Assembly: GCA_018714085.1 (NCBI GenBank)
Contig: DVNY01000129.1
Location: forward strand, 1 to 35,034
Reading direction: 5' to 3'
Length of the DNA stretch: 35,034 nt
Source: Candidatus Caccomonas pullistercoris
GTDB taxonomy: Bacteria > Bacteroidota > Bacteroidia > Bacteroidales > Bacteroidaceae
A model generated the notes under the pieces. The model made no database searches, was not told the DNA's origin, and saw only the letters and a list, made by a program, of their open reading frames with translations. Below, piece after piece: positions 6,948 through 15,568 of the stretch. Numbering within the stretch: the first letter of the stretch is position 1; each line of letters begins with the position of its first letter. Made by a program: the position numbers and the translations under genes.

Positions 6948-8330
6948 TCAATGACGCATCACCTCGACGAGGGTGCGCATCCCCTTTATCTTTTCGCCAG
7001 CCACGGCACGGAGCGCGGCGCGCACTTTCAGGCGGTCGATGGCAGCGTAAGCGTAACGGTCTTTCACGTCGATGCGTCCGATGTCAGCCGCACGGAGTCC
7101 GCCTTTTTTGCAGAAGAACCCCACGATGTCGACCCGGCTGAGCTTGTCTTTCTTTCCCCGTCCGATGTAGACCGTCACCCAACGCGGTGCCACCGGACGA
7201 CGGGCCGGCTGCGTGGGAACGTAGTCCTCGGGCGTAGGGTCGAGATATTCGGGCAACGTTTCCTTGGGATTGAGAATCAGGTAGGAGCATCCGTCCGCCT
7301 CCCAGCGCCCCGTGCGTCCCACGCGGTGGACATAGGCCGTCTGATCGGCTGGAAGATGGTAGTGGACAACGGCTTCGACCTCCGGCACGTCGAGCCCGCG
7401 CGCCGCAAGGTCGGTCGAAACGAGAACATTACTGCATCCGCTCCGGAACTTGTAGACGGCGCGTTCGCGCCACTGCTGTTCCATGCCACCATGATAGCGT
7501 TCGACTGAAAAACCGGCCTTTGCGAGGGCGTCAGCCACGCGGTCGACACTCTCGCGGTAGCCCACGAACACCACGGACGGGCGTCCTTCGAGGTCGCCGA
7601 GGAGGGCGATGAGCGTGTTGAGCTTGTCGTTCTCGGGCGAACGGACCACGTAGCTGCGGATGCGGCCGGCCGGCACGCCGTCGCCGCCGTCAAGATAATC
7701 AAGGCGCTCCACGCCGCGACGCCCGCCCGAAACAGCGTTCAGGAAGGCTCCGAGCTCGTCGCTGTCGGTGGCTGAGGTCAGCACGGTGCGGCGCACGCCG
7801 GGCAGCGCACGGACAAGGCGGTTCATCTCGTCGCGGAAGCCGAGTTCAAGGCACTTGTCGAACTCGTCGACAATGAGACTGCGCACCGTGGGGCCGTGGA
7901 GGTTGTCCTTGGCCAAGTGATCGCAAAGGCGGCCGGGGGTCGCGATGACCAACTGAGGGCGCACGCTGCGGATGACGCGGTGCTCCTCCATGGCCGGACG
8001 GCCTCCATAACAACAAACTGCGCGCAACGGTGTACGCAAGCTGCGGAACACGTCGTCGATCTGCATGGCCAACTCGCGCGACGGCACCACGATGACAGCC
8101 TGCAAGGCGTCTGATTGCGCGTCGAGCTGCCCGCAAAGCGGCAACAGGTAGGCCAAGGTCTTCCCGCTGCCCGTTGGAGCCAGGAGCACGACATCGTCGC
8201 GCCCTTGGCAGGCTTCGGCGGCAGCCTCCTGCATCGGACTGAGCTGCGTGACACCCTGACGGGAGAGTGCGTCGCGCAACTGCGGTGTCAGGGCTATGCT
8301 GGAAAAGTTTTTTTCAGGTGTGTATGGCAT
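6948..8330 (-). CDS. DEAD-box RNA helicase, DbpA-like
   Basis: ATP-dependent RNA helicase, probably acting on rRNA during 50S assembly. Motifs appear in order: the Q region LSPMQEAAAEA, motif I APTGSGKT (51-58), Ia PSRELAMQ, Ib TPGRL, motif II as DEFD (155-158) in place of DEAD, motif III SAT, then STDLAARGLDVPEV and HRVGRTGRW in the second RecA domain. Residues from about 385 (WVTVYIGRGKKDKLSRVDIVG onward, ending in VEVMRH) match the DbpA-type RNA-binding domain that recognises 23S rRNA hairpin 92. Length (460) is typical. No good promoter is seen; it starts 175 bp after the cyclo-ligase gene and may be read through from that operon. Confidence 0.92.
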   Translation of the reverse strand: MPYTPEKNFSSIALTPQLRDALSRQGVTQLSPMQEAAAEACQGRDDVVLLAPTGSGKTLAYLLPLCGQLDAQSDALQAVIVVPSRELAMQIDDVFRSLRTPLRAVCCYGGRPAMEEHRVIRSVRPQLVIATPGRLCDHLAKDNLHGPTVRSLIVDEFDKCLELGFRDEMNRLVRALPGVRRTVLTSATDSDELGAFLNAVSGGRRGVERLDYLDGGDGVPAGRIRSYVVRSPENDKLNTLIALLGDLEGRPSVVFVGYRESVDRVADALAKAGFSVERYHGGMEQQWRERAVYKFRSGCSNVLVSTDLAARGLDVPEVEAVVHYHLPADQTAYVHRVGRTGRWEADGCSYLILNPKETLPEYLDPTPEDYVPTQPARRPVAPRWVTVYIGRGKKDKLSRVDIVGFFCKKGGLRAADIGRIDVKDRYAYAAIDRLKVRAALRAVAGEKIKGMRTLVEVMRH

Positions 8331-8505
8331 GAACAGATAAGTATTTAGTCATTCTCAAAACGTTCACCGGACTCCGTCAGGCGGTATCGAAGCGACGGAC
8401 GAGGCATCTGGAACTTTGCACAGCCAGTGCGGAAGACGGCACGCCTGGCAAAAAAGATTGCGCCCTGCGAGCAAACCCCCTCCGCCTCCGTCTGTGCCAG
8501 CGACT

Positions 8506-9045
8506 TCATACAACGGCATCGACCGGCACGTCGTAAGCGTCGACCGGCACGTCGGGCACGCGCTGGAAGTCAAAGCAAAGACCGAGCAGAAGGCATCCTC
8601 CGGCACGCAACTGCGGCAGAAGACGGTCGTAATAGCCCCGGCCGCGGCCCAACCGCCGCCCCCGACTGTCGAAAGCCAGCCCGGGAACGACCGCCACGTC
8701 GATCGAGGCGTAATCGGTGAACGACGTGCCTTGCGGCTCAGCGATACCGAAAACGCCGGCCACCAGACTGTCCGGCCCGGCATATTCGACCAAACGGAGG
8801 TCGTCGCCGTCGACCACTGGCAGAAGCAGGCGCTTGCGCCCCCGCCACCGCGCCAGGAGGGCATGGGTGTCCACCTCGTCGGGCAAAGAGTGGTAAAGCA
8901 ACACCGTCCGCGCCGATTGGAACTCAGGGCACGCTTCCAGACGGGTTATGGGGCCTGCGGAAGCCGCGAGGAGGTCTTCGGGCGTGAAGCGACGCTTTCG
9001 CGCTCTTATGAGACGGCGGAGCGCTGCCTTGGATAACTCGGGCAT
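8506..9045 (-). CDS. 5-formyltetrahydrofolate cyclo-ligase
   Basis: Converts 5-formyl-THF to 5,10-methenyl-THF with ATP. The MTHFS family signature is clear: K-A-A-L-R-R-L-I-R-A-R-K at the N-terminus, LYHSLPDEVDTHALL, and the P-loop-like block VPGLAFDSRGRRLGRGRGYYDRLL. The C-terminus ends VPVDAYDVPVDAVV, like the family's usual 'P-D-P-D' tail. I use the ATG at 9045 rather than an in-frame GTG at 9069 because MPELSKAALRRLIRARK fits the family start. It overlaps the end of the S41 protease gene by 40 bp, indicating translational coupling in the operon. Confidence 0.92.
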   Translation of the reverse strand: MPELSKAALRRLIRARKRRFTPEDLLAASAGPITRLEACPEFQSARTVLLYHSLPDEVDTHALLARWRGRKRLLLPVVDGDDLRLVEYAGPDSLVAGVFGIAEPQGTSFTDYASIDVAVVPGLAFDSRGRRLGRGRGYYDRLLPQLRAGGCLLLGLCFDFQRVPDVPVDAYDVPVDAVV

Positions 9046-10766
9046 ATGATGCGGAAAGGACTGACCCACGACAGGATGACGGGCGTCGGACGCGACAGGC
9101 GGAGTGCGGCGCCAAAGGCCTGCGCCTGCTGTTTCGGCGCGGGCTTCTCTTGCGCCGGGAAAGTGCGACGCTCGCGAATGACGTCGAGCGCCTGCTGCAC
9201 CGCAGGGTCAGTCCGGTTGATGTATTCGGCCGACGCGGCCTCGCCCAACAACTGGTCGACGATGTAACCGTAGATGTAATTCACGAAGAGGTCATACGAG
9301 GTGCGCAGCATCAGGTTCCGGCGTTTCAGGCCATGGCGTTCGCCATACGCGGCAAAGGCCTGGGGCACGTCGCGACGGTCAAGATAGGCCACGACGTCGT
9401 CCACGGTCGCACAGTTGCGCAGGTCGGGCCGGTGGTCGTCGACAAAGTCGCACGCGAAAAGGTAGAGCAGGCCACGCAGGTAGGCCTCCTTGAAATAGGA
9501 CGTCATGCCGAGCGTGTCGCGAGGGATAAAGATGTCGGGGATGATGCCGCCGCCACCATAGACAGTGCGCCCGCCCACCGTCTTGTAGGCCTTGCCTTCC
9601 GTCTTGATGCTATCGCGCGAAAAGTATTCCCCATGGACGGCACGCTCAAAGAGGTCGTTTTCATAGGCTTCCTCGTCGCCGGGCACGTAAGGCTTTTGCA
9701 GGCAACGGCCAGAGGGTGTGTAATATCTGGCGATGGTCAGGCGGAGCATACTGCCGTCGGAAAATTCGATAGGTTCCTGCACGAGTCCCTTGCCAAAGGA
9801 ACGGCGTCCCACGACGGTGCCGCGGTCGTTGTCCTGAACGGCTCCGGCCAAAATCTCACTGGCCGAGGCCGTACCCTCGTCGATGAGCACGACAAGGGGG
9901 AGGCTCTGGTATGTGCCACGACCGTCACTCATGTATTCCTTGCGCGGGGAGCGGTGTCCCTCGGTGTAAAGGATAAGTCGGCCTTTGGGCAAGAACTCAT
10001 TAGCTATCTGCACGGCGGGAGCCATGTAGCCCCCGAGATTACCGCGCAGGTCGAGCACAAGGCTGCGGAAGCCATCGTGGTTCAGGCGAGCCAAGGCGGC
10101 AAGGAACTCGGAGTAGGTGGTCTCGCCAAAATTGGTGATGCGGATGTAGCCCGTCGTCTTGTCGAGCATGTAGACGGCATCGATGCTCTTGACAGGGACA
10201 TCGCCACGCACGATGGTGAAGTCGAGTCGTTCTTCCGTACCGGGACGCATCACCCCAAGGCGCACGGAACTCTCGGCTGGCCCTTTGAGGAGTTTCATCG
10301 TCGTGGTGTCGGTGACGACTTTGCCTGTGTAGGCTTTCCCGTCGACGGCGACGATGCGGTCGCCGGCCATCAGGCCGACGTCTTCCGACGGCCCGCCGGG
10401 CAGGACGCGGATGACGCGCACCGTGTCGTCATAGATGGTGAACTGCACGCCGATGCCTGAAAAGCTCCCTTTGAGTTCTTCCATCGAAGCCTCGACGTCT
10501 TTCGCCGTTGTGTACGTCGAGTGTGGGTCGAGCTCCCGGAGGATTTGCGGCATGGCCTTTTCGACGAGGTCGGAGATATTGACCTTGTCCACATACTGGG
10601 CGTCGATGATGTGCAGGAGGTCGTTGATTTTGTTGCTCGAAGTATTGATGATGTTCAGCCGGTTGCCTGAATAATGGTTGGCGTAGAAGCTACCGATGAG
10701 GATGCCGAACACGATCCCGATGGCAACCACCAGAGGCACGAAACGCGGCGAGTTGATTTTGTTCAT
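9006..10766 (-). CDS. S41 family C-terminal processing protease
   Basis: A 586-residue CtpA-like serine protease anchored in the inner membrane by an N-terminal segment (residues 9-29) and facing the periplasm. After a helical region with ELDPHSTY (79-86), a PDZ domain occupies about 95-185 (SFSGIGVQFTIYDD, LPGGPSEDVGLMAGDRIVAVDG). The catalytic domain holds LDLRGNLGGYM and DEGTASASEIL. Ser301 and Lys326 (SFGKGLVQEP) form the Ser-Lys dyad by the family spacing of 25. A helical C-terminal region follows. The last ~25 residues are arginine- and proline-rich and run into the cyclo-ligase gene. Likely roles are envelope quality control or processing of exported proteins. It starts 21 bp after the dCMP deaminase gene. 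Confidence 0.93.
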   Translation of the reverse strand: MNKINSPRFVPLVVAIGIVFGILIGSFYANHYSGNRLNIINTSSNKINDLLHIIDAQYVDKVNISDLVEKAMPQILRELDPHSTYTTAKDVEASMEELKGSFSGIGVQFTIYDDTVRVIRVLPGGPSEDVGLMAGDRIVAVDGKAYTGKVVTDTTTMKLLKGPAESSVRLGVMRPGTEERLDFTIVRGDVPVKSIDAVYMLDKTTGYIRITNFGETTYSEFLAALARLNHDGFRSLVLDLRGNLGGYMAPAVQIANEFLPKGRLILYTEGHRSPRKEYMSDGRGTYQSLPLVVLIDEGTASASEILAGAVQDNDRGTVVGRRSFGKGLVQEPIEFSDGSMLRLTIARYYTPSGRCLQKPYVPGDEEAYENDLFERAVHGEYFSRDSIKTEGKAYKTVGGRTVYGGGGIIPDIFIPRDTLGMTSYFKEAYLRGLLYLFACDFVDDHRPDLRNCATVDDVVAYLDRRDVPQAFAAYGERHGLKRRNLMLRTSYDLFVNYIYGYIVDQLLGEAASAEYINRTDPAVQQALDVIRERRTFPAQEKPAPKQQAQAFGAALRLSRPTPVILSWVSPFRIICPSYPRQRSAVS

Positions 10767-10787
10767 ATAGCGATAGAGGGTTCTTCA

Positions 10788-11252
10788 TTAACGGTTTGAC
10801 GTCCCTGACGTACGTTCGGCGTCGACATCGAGGAAGACCGTCTCGATGCCAGCCCTGCGGAGCAGCTCGATGCCGTCGGCCAGACGATAGGCCTCGCCAT
10901 ACACGACGCGACGGATGCCGGCCTGGATGATGAGTTTGGCGCACTCGATGCAGGGAGAGGCGGTCACATAGAGCGTGGCGCCGTCGGAGTTATTGCCGGA
11001 ACGGGCTATCTTCGTGATGGCATTGGCTTCGGCATGAAGGACATAAGGCTTTGTCAGGCCGTTGCTGTCCTCACAGACGTTCTCGAAGCCCGAGGGCGTA
11101 CCGTTGTAGCCGTCGCTGATGATCATCTTGTCTTTCACGATGAGCGCCCCTACCTGGCGGCGGACGCAGTAGGAGTTTTCAGCCCAGATGCGCGCCATCC
11201 GGAGATAACGGAGGTCGAGCGCGTGTTGTTTCTGCTGTTCCTGCAAATCCAT
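10788..11252 (-). CDS. dCMP deaminase family protein
   Basis: Zinc-dependent deaminase of 154 residues that would supply dUMP for thymidylate synthesis. The zinc and catalytic residues are visible: H73-A-E75 in LHAEANAI and Cys101/Cys104 in SPCIECAK. The N-terminal ENSYCVRRQVGALIVKD and GYNGTPSGFENVCED match the dCMP/ComEB subfamily rather than cytidine deaminases. It follows the M3 peptidase gene by 13 bp and precedes the S41 protease gene by 21 bp. This mixed order recurs in Bacteroidetes, as I recall, without an obvious shared pathway. Confidence 0.93.
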   Translation of the reverse strand: MDLQEQQKQHALDLRYLRMARIWAENSYCVRRQVGALIVKDKMIISDGYNGTPSGFENVCEDSNGLTKPYVLHAEANAITKIARSGNNSDGATLYVTASPCIECAKLIIQAGIRRVVYGEAYRLADGIELLRRAGIETVFLDVDAERTSGTSNR

Positions 11253-11265
11253 ATCTTACGTTGGT

Positions 11266-13314
11266 TTAACGTGTTATGCCGTTCCGCCGAAGCAAGGCTT
11301 CGATGGTAGGCCGGCGTCCCCTGAAACGCACGTAGAGGTCCATTGGCGGCTCGGTCCCTCCGCGCGAGAGGACATTCTGGCGGAAGCTCTGCGCCGTCGT
11401 CCGGTCAAAGATGCCACGCTCCTTGAACAGGGAGAAAGCGTCGGCGTCGAGCACTTCGGCCCATTTATAGCTGTAATAGCCTGCGGCGTAGCCTCCGGAC
11501 ATGATGTGACCGAATTGAACGGTCATGCATGTGCCTTCGACCTGCGGCAAGAGCTGGGCTCGCCGCCAGGCCGCGCGCTCGAAAGCAGCGACGTCGGACG
11601 TGAAGGGTTGGTCGAGCGTATAGTATGCCATGTCGAGCAATCCGAACGAAACCTGACGCATGCAGGCATAGGCGGCATTGAAGTTGCGGCTGGCCACGAT
11701 GCGGTCGATGAGTTCGTCGGGCAAGGGCTCGCCCGTCTCGTAGTGGACGGCAAAGGTCCGGAGGAAGTCGCGCTCCGTGAAATAGTTCTCCATGAACTGC
11801 GAGGGCAGTTCGACGAAGTCCCAATAGACGTTTGTCCCGCTGAGGGAGCGATAGCGCGTACGGGCGAACATGCCGTGAAGGGCGTGGCCGAACTCGTGAA
11901 GGAACGTCTCGACTTCATCCGGAGTGAGCAGGGCTGGCTTTGTGGGCGTCGGCTTCGTCAGGTTCATCACGACCGATACTTGCGGGCGACTATCGGTGCC
12001 GTCGGGTTCGGTCCATTGCTCCTTGTAGCTCGTCATCCAGGCTCCGCCTTGCTTGCCAGGCCGTGGATGGAAGTCGGCGTAGAAAACGGCGAGGAAAGAG
12101 CCGTCGGCGTCGAACACGTCGTAGGCCACCACATCGGGATGGTAGACGGGAATGTCCGGATTGCGGCGGAACGTGATGCCATAGAGGCGTTCGGCCAACC
12201 CGAAAACGCCCTGCTTCACCCTCGACAGCTCGAAATAGGGACGGAGCATCTCGGCGTCGAAGTCATAACGTTCGAGCTTCAACTTATGGGCGTAATAGGC
12301 AAAATCCCAAGGCTGGATTTCAAAACCGGGCTCCTCCATCTGCCGGGCTTTCGCCGCGACGGCTTCCACGTCAGCCTCGGCGGCTGGCTTGTAAGCGTCG
12401 ATCAGGTCGTCGAGCAAACGATAGACATTTCCGGTCTCACCGGCCATACGCCGTTTCAGGGCATAGTCCGCATAGGTGGGATAGCCCAACAGTTGCGCCA
12501 GTTCGCGCCGCAGGTTGACAAGGCGGTTCACGATGTCGAAGTTGTTGAACGCATCGTCGTGCGTACACTTCGTGTTATAGGCCATATAGAGACGCCGACG
12601 CAGTTCCCTGCTGTTGGCGTACATCATAAAGGGGGCGTAGCTCGGCGCGTCAAGCGTGATGACCCATCCGTCGAGGCCTTTTTCCTTGGCTTCCTGTGCT
12701 GCCTGCTCCCGCTGCGATTCGGGCAGGCCGGACAGCTGGGCTTCATCGGTCAGGTGAAGATAGAAGTTCTGGTTCTCCTTCAAGTTGTTCTGCGAGAATT
12801 GCAGGGAAAGCTGCGACAGTTCGGCCGTGAGGGTCCGCAGCCGGGCTTTTCCGGCCTCGTCGAGCAAGGCGCCAGCGCGGCGGAAACCCTCATAGGTTTT
12901 CTCCAACAGCATCCGCTGCTCAGGCGTGAGACCGTCGGGCAAGGTGTCGTGCACGGCTTTCACCCGTGCGAAGAGGGCTTCGTTGAGCATGATGTTGTTC
13001 TCATGCTCCGAAAGCAGGGGCGACATGCGCTGGGCCAACGCATCGAGGTCGTCCGTGGTCTCTGCACTGAGGAGGTTGAAAAACACGGTCGTCACCCGGC
13101 CGAGCATTTCGCCGGTCTGGTCGAGGGCTTCGATGGTGTTCTCGAACGTAGGGGGCTCAGGGTTGTTTGCTATGCACTGTATCTCCTCGTCCTCGCGCTG
13201 CATACCTTCGCGCATGGCCGGCTCAAAATCTTCGAAACGGATGCGATCGAAAGGCGCAGTGGCGTGGGGCGTATCATATGGCTCAAAAAAAGGATTTTTG
13301 TGCTCCACGGTCAT
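11266..13314 (-). CDS. dcp: M3 family metallopeptidase (dipeptidyl carboxypeptidase-like)
   Basis: A 682-residue zinc peptidase of the thimet oligopeptidase/Dcp family that trims short peptides. The zinc motif H473EFGH477 sits in FLHEFGHALHGMF, and the family blocks GKQGGAWMTSY and SLSGTNVYWDFVELPSQFMENY flank it. The N-terminus (NPFFEPYDTPHATAPFDRI) shows no signal peptide, so a cytoplasmic location is likely. The distinction between Dcp and oligopeptidase A cannot be made firmly from motifs. It is the first gene of a four-gene operon and has a near-consensus promoter about 32 bp upstream. Confidence 0.92.
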   Translation of the reverse strand: MTVEHKNPFFEPYDTPHATAPFDRIRFEDFEPAMREGMQREDEEIQCIANNPEPPTFENTIEALDQTGEMLGRVTTVFFNLLSAETTDDLDALAQRMSPLLSEHENNIMLNEALFARVKAVHDTLPDGLTPEQRMLLEKTYEGFRRAGALLDEAGKARLRTLTAELSQLSLQFSQNNLKENQNFYLHLTDEAQLSGLPESQREQAAQEAKEKGLDGWVITLDAPSYAPFMMYANSRELRRRLYMAYNTKCTHDDAFNNFDIVNRLVNLRRELAQLLGYPTYADYALKRRMAGETGNVYRLLDDLIDAYKPAAEADVEAVAAKARQMEEPGFEIQPWDFAYYAHKLKLERYDFDAEMLRPYFELSRVKQGVFGLAERLYGITFRRNPDIPVYHPDVVAYDVFDADGSFLAVFYADFHPRPGKQGGAWMTSYKEQWTEPDGTDSRPQVSVVMNLTKPTPTKPALLTPDEVETFLHEFGHALHGMFARTRYRSLSGTNVYWDFVELPSQFMENYFTERDFLRTFAVHYETGEPLPDELIDRIVASRNFNAAYACMRQVSFGLLDMAYYTLDQPFTSDVAAFERAAWRRAQLLPQVEGTCMTVQFGHIMSGGYAAGYYSYKWAEVLDADAFSLFKERGIFDRTTAQSFRQNVLSRGGTEPPMDLYVRFRGRRPTIEALLRRNGITR

Positions 13315-13345
13315 ACGTCTCGTCTGTTAAGTTTCATTCTCCCTG

Positions 13346-13377
13346 CAAAAATACGACTTTATGCGCCACCTACCAAA
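13346..13377 (-). promoter_or_regulatory. promoter of the dcp operon
   Basis: Minus strand TTTG (13374-13377), 20-nt spacer, TATTTTTG (13346-13353): an excellent match to the Bacteroidetes consensus. The predicted leader is about 27 nt. Confidence 0.75.
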
Positions 13378-13502
13378 TCGCACAGACCGTGCGGGCGGAC
13401 TGGCAGCATTTATTTAGCGCTTTTTAGTAGGGCGGCGTCTCCCCCGCCCCAGCGCGGCCATCCGCACGGGCTGTGCAGCGCTCCCGCAGACAGGCCGCAC
13501 CC

Positions 13503-13590
13503 GATGGGGACGACTGACAGAAAAACCGGGACGGCTGACAGGAAGGACAGTCACTGCGACCGTCTTTCCTGTCAGCCGTTCCGGTTCCCC
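13503..13590. repeat. 21-bp repeat array C, head-to-head hairpin
   Basis: Two minus-strand units (CTGTCAGCCG then CTGTCAGTCG, 21 bp apart) face one plus-strand unit. The facing units form an inverted repeat with 21-nt arms (13524-13544 and 13566-13586) differing at one base, around a loop of exactly 21 nt (13545-13565). It lies 126 bp upstream of the dcp promoter and about 95 bp past the hydrolase stop. Nothing else is seen in the 13378-13684 gap except an AT-rich stretch with a weak CTTTAAGGTGCTTAAA stem just after the hydrolase gene. Confidence 0.85.
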
Positions 13591-13684
13591 CATTCGCGCG
13601 ACCATCCCAGTTTTCGCACGGACTTGAAAGCGCAAGGAGCATGAACCGGATGTTTATTTAAGCACCTTAAAGTTCTTTATTTCT

Positions 13685-14767
13685 TTATTTTATCTCTATT
13701 TCCGTGATTGGTTGTTCTCTCGATTCATCCAACAAGACGGAGCGATAAGCCACGCGGCCGAAGTCAATCTTGCGCAGGTCGATCGCCCGTATCGCACTGT
13801 TGCGCATGGTTCGGAAATAGATCGACCCGTGGACAGGATCTGTCACCGAAGTCCACTGCGTGGCGCTCGGAATGTCGGCCGGCACTTTGCCTCCGGCAAA
13901 CTCGATACCAACAGGGATGTCAAAATTGTTCAGGATTTGAAAACACTGCAGCACGGCATCCCGCGTCGTTGCCGGCCGGGGCGCCGAAGCCTGATAAAAC
14001 GCAGCCCTGACGAAACGCGACGGCGGCGTCACGTCACCGGGCAAACCGAGGAAGCCACTCCCGGCCCCGAACGGCTGCAAGGTTAGCGAATCGAGTTGCT
14101 GCGCAGGGGCAGAACCGGGATAGAGGTTGACGTAATTGTTGAGGTTCGTCAGTTGCCACTCGAAACCGGGCGAATTGGTCAGCACACCGATTTTGTTCTC
14201 GAACACCTGCACACGGCCTTCGACAATCTCGACAACGACCTGGCGCCCCGACGTGTCGGCAATGCGCCAATGCACGGTAGAGGCGCGCGGGTCGATAGCC
14301 GTCACACGGACTTGCTTCAAACCGTTAAGCGCCTCGTCGACAGTGCGGAACTGGCTCAGCATCCAAGGAACGAGCTGCAAGTCGGCCAAACACTTCGAAG
14401 CCTGCAAGGAATCATAAGGCGCATAACTGCCATAACGGGGGAAGTAGAAAAGCCCAGCCGAAAGACCGGCTTCGTTGAGCCCTTCGGCCACAAAGTCTTC
14501 CTGCTCCACCGAAAGGCCTACATAACCATAACGGACCTTGAATTCAAGACCGCCTTTCACTCCGCCGGGCACGTAAGATCGCTGCACGTAACCCCGAGGG
14601 ACAATTACATAACGGCTATTAAGGTCGCTGCCTCCCCACTCGATCGTCCGGGCCAGGATGGGTGAGCCTGACGGATCGTGCAAGGTGATGCCCGTGCAGG
14701 CTTGCGACGGCATGGAAGCCGCACTGGCTAGAAGCGACAGGCCGAGAATAACGCTCTTCAACTGCAT
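13685..14767 (-). CDS. secreted choloylglycine hydrolase family protein (linear amide C-N hydrolase)
   Basis: Ntn-hydrolase of the family containing bile salt hydrolases and penicillin V acylases, which cleave linear amide bonds. The signal peptide (residues 1-23, ending PSQA) would be cut just before Cys24, giving the N-terminal nucleophile in CTGITLHD. Further family residues are ARTIEWGG (the usual aspartate after the arginine reads as glutamate), the GLNEAGLSAGLFYF block, VLTNSPGFEWQL with the conserved Asn, and SRFVRAAFYQ with the conserved Arg. Residues up to 360 complete the fold. Bile salts, penicillin V or N-acyl signals are all possible substrates; none can be chosen. It follows the rplT terminator and appears to be a single-gene unit with no clear promoter. 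Confidence 0.88.
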   Translation of the reverse strand: MQLKSVILGLSLLASAASMPSQACTGITLHDPSGSPILARTIEWGGSDLNSRYVIVPRGYVQRSYVPGGVKGGLEFKVRYGYVGLSVEQEDFVAEGLNEAGLSAGLFYFPRYGSYAPYDSLQASKCLADLQLVPWMLSQFRTVDEALNGLKQVRVTAIDPRASTVHWRIADTSGRQVVVEIVEGRVQVFENKIGVLTNSPGFEWQLTNLNNYVNLYPGSAPAQQLDSLTLQPFGAGSGFLGLPGDVTPPSRFVRAAFYQASAPRPATTRDAVLQCFQILNNFDIPVGIEFAGGKVPADIPSATQWTSVTDPVHGSIYFRTMRNSAIRAIDLRKIDFGRVAYRSVLLDESREQPITEIEIK

Positions 14768-14790
14768 AACTTAAAATTTTAAGGGGATTT

Positions 14791-14841
14791 GAAAAAACAA
14801 AAACGGAGGAACGACCCTACAAAAGGTTCGCCCCTCCGTTT
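14791..14841 (-). terminator. terminator of thrS-infC-rpmI-rplT operon
   Basis: Stem AAACGGAGG (14801-14809) / CCTCCGTTT (14833-14841) with further inner pairing, followed on the minus strand by TTTTTGTTTTTTC. It lies 20 bp after the rplT stop. Confidence 0.85.
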
Positions 14842-14860
14842 GCTGGTATGTGAATCTCTT

Positions 14861-15205
14861 TTACTTCGCTTTGGCTACAATTGCTTTGAAGGCCTGCGGA
14901 TTGTTGACTGCGAGGTCAGCAAGCACCTTGCGGTTGATTTCGATGCCGGCCTTGTGCAGTCCGCCCATCAATTGGGAGTAAGAAAGCCCTTCAAGGCGTG
15001 CTGCGGCGTTGATACGCTGGATCCACAGAGCGCGGAAGTTGCGCTTCTTGTTGCGACGGTCACGATAGGCATAGGTAAGTCCCTTTTCCCACGTATTCTT
15101 GGCGACGGTCCAGACATTCTTACGGGCACCGTAATAACCGCGCGTTAATTTGAGTATTCTTTTTCTTTTAGCTCTTGAAGCTACGTGATTTACTGATCTT
15201 GGCAT
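14861..15205 (-). CDS. rplT: 50S ribosomal protein L20
   Basis: A 114-residue 23S rRNA-binding protein needed early in 50S assembly. [30 protein letters not shown] and [15 protein letters not shown] are family hallmarks, each shown here only in part by short motifs such as RGYYGARKN and [10 protein letters not shown]. It is last in the conserved thrS-infC-rpmI-rplT order, 91 bp after rpmI. In other bacteria L20 represses this operon by binding its own mRNA; I see no obvious pseudoknot here but cannot exclude one. Confidence 0.98.
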   Translation of the reverse strand: MPRSVNHVASRAKRKRILKLTRGYYGARKNVWTVAKNTWEKGLTYAYRDRRNKKRNFRALWIQRINAAARLEGLSYSQLMGGLHKAGIEINRKVLADLAVNNPQAFKAIVAKAK

Positions 15206-15296
15206 GACTTTTAATCTTTAACGAGGGATAGCGCCTCACGGTCTGTTGAGGTCTTTGGGCTATCGGCTCAATTTGACTTTAATTCTTAACGGGTAG

Positions 15297-15494
15297 TTAA
15301 CGCAAACGGAGCAATTCTTTGACTTGGCGCACGTTAGTCTTGTCGACGATGTCGAACTGCACGAGGTTGTGCTTCTGCTTACGCGACTTCTTGGTCAGAA
15401 TGTGGCTGTGGAAAGCATGCTTTCTCTTCAACTTACCCGTTCCGGTAAGAGCAAATCTCTTTTTGGCACCGGAATTAGTCTTTACTTTTGGCAT
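15297..15494 (-). CDS. rpmI: 50S ribosomal protein L35
   Basis: A 65-residue, lysine-rich ribosomal protein. The family pattern is [14 protein letters not shown] at the start, then [20 protein letters not shown] and a C-terminal leucine/arginine tail ending LLRLR. It lies between infC (74 bp) and rplT (91 bp) in the standard order. Confidence 0.97.
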   Translation of the reverse strand: MPKVKTNSGAKKRFALTGTGKLKRKHAFHSHILTKKSRKQKHNLVQFDIVDKTNVRQVKELLRLR

Positions 15495-15568
15495 TTTCTT
15501 TTGTATTTAATTGTTTTATTAATGAGCGGTTACGTGATACCAGACGCAACGCGCATCTTTCTTCTCAC

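Noticed and set aside
8420-8450. Hairpin GCCAG...CTGGC after the cyclo-ligase gene as a terminator
   Set aside because: On the minus strand the T-run precedes the stem instead of following it, and no plus-strand gene ends there.
8506-8560. Direct repeat around GACGTGCCGGTCGA near the end of the cyclo-ligase gene
   Set aside because: It encodes the C-terminal DVPVDA pair, which matches the family's usual tail; no separate repeat function is needed.
9006-9080. Frameshift suspected at the S41 protease C-terminus because of its odd arginine-rich tail
   Set aside because: The frame is intact through the catalytic and helical regions, and overlap with the next gene is common in this operon; no alternative frame restores a better ending.
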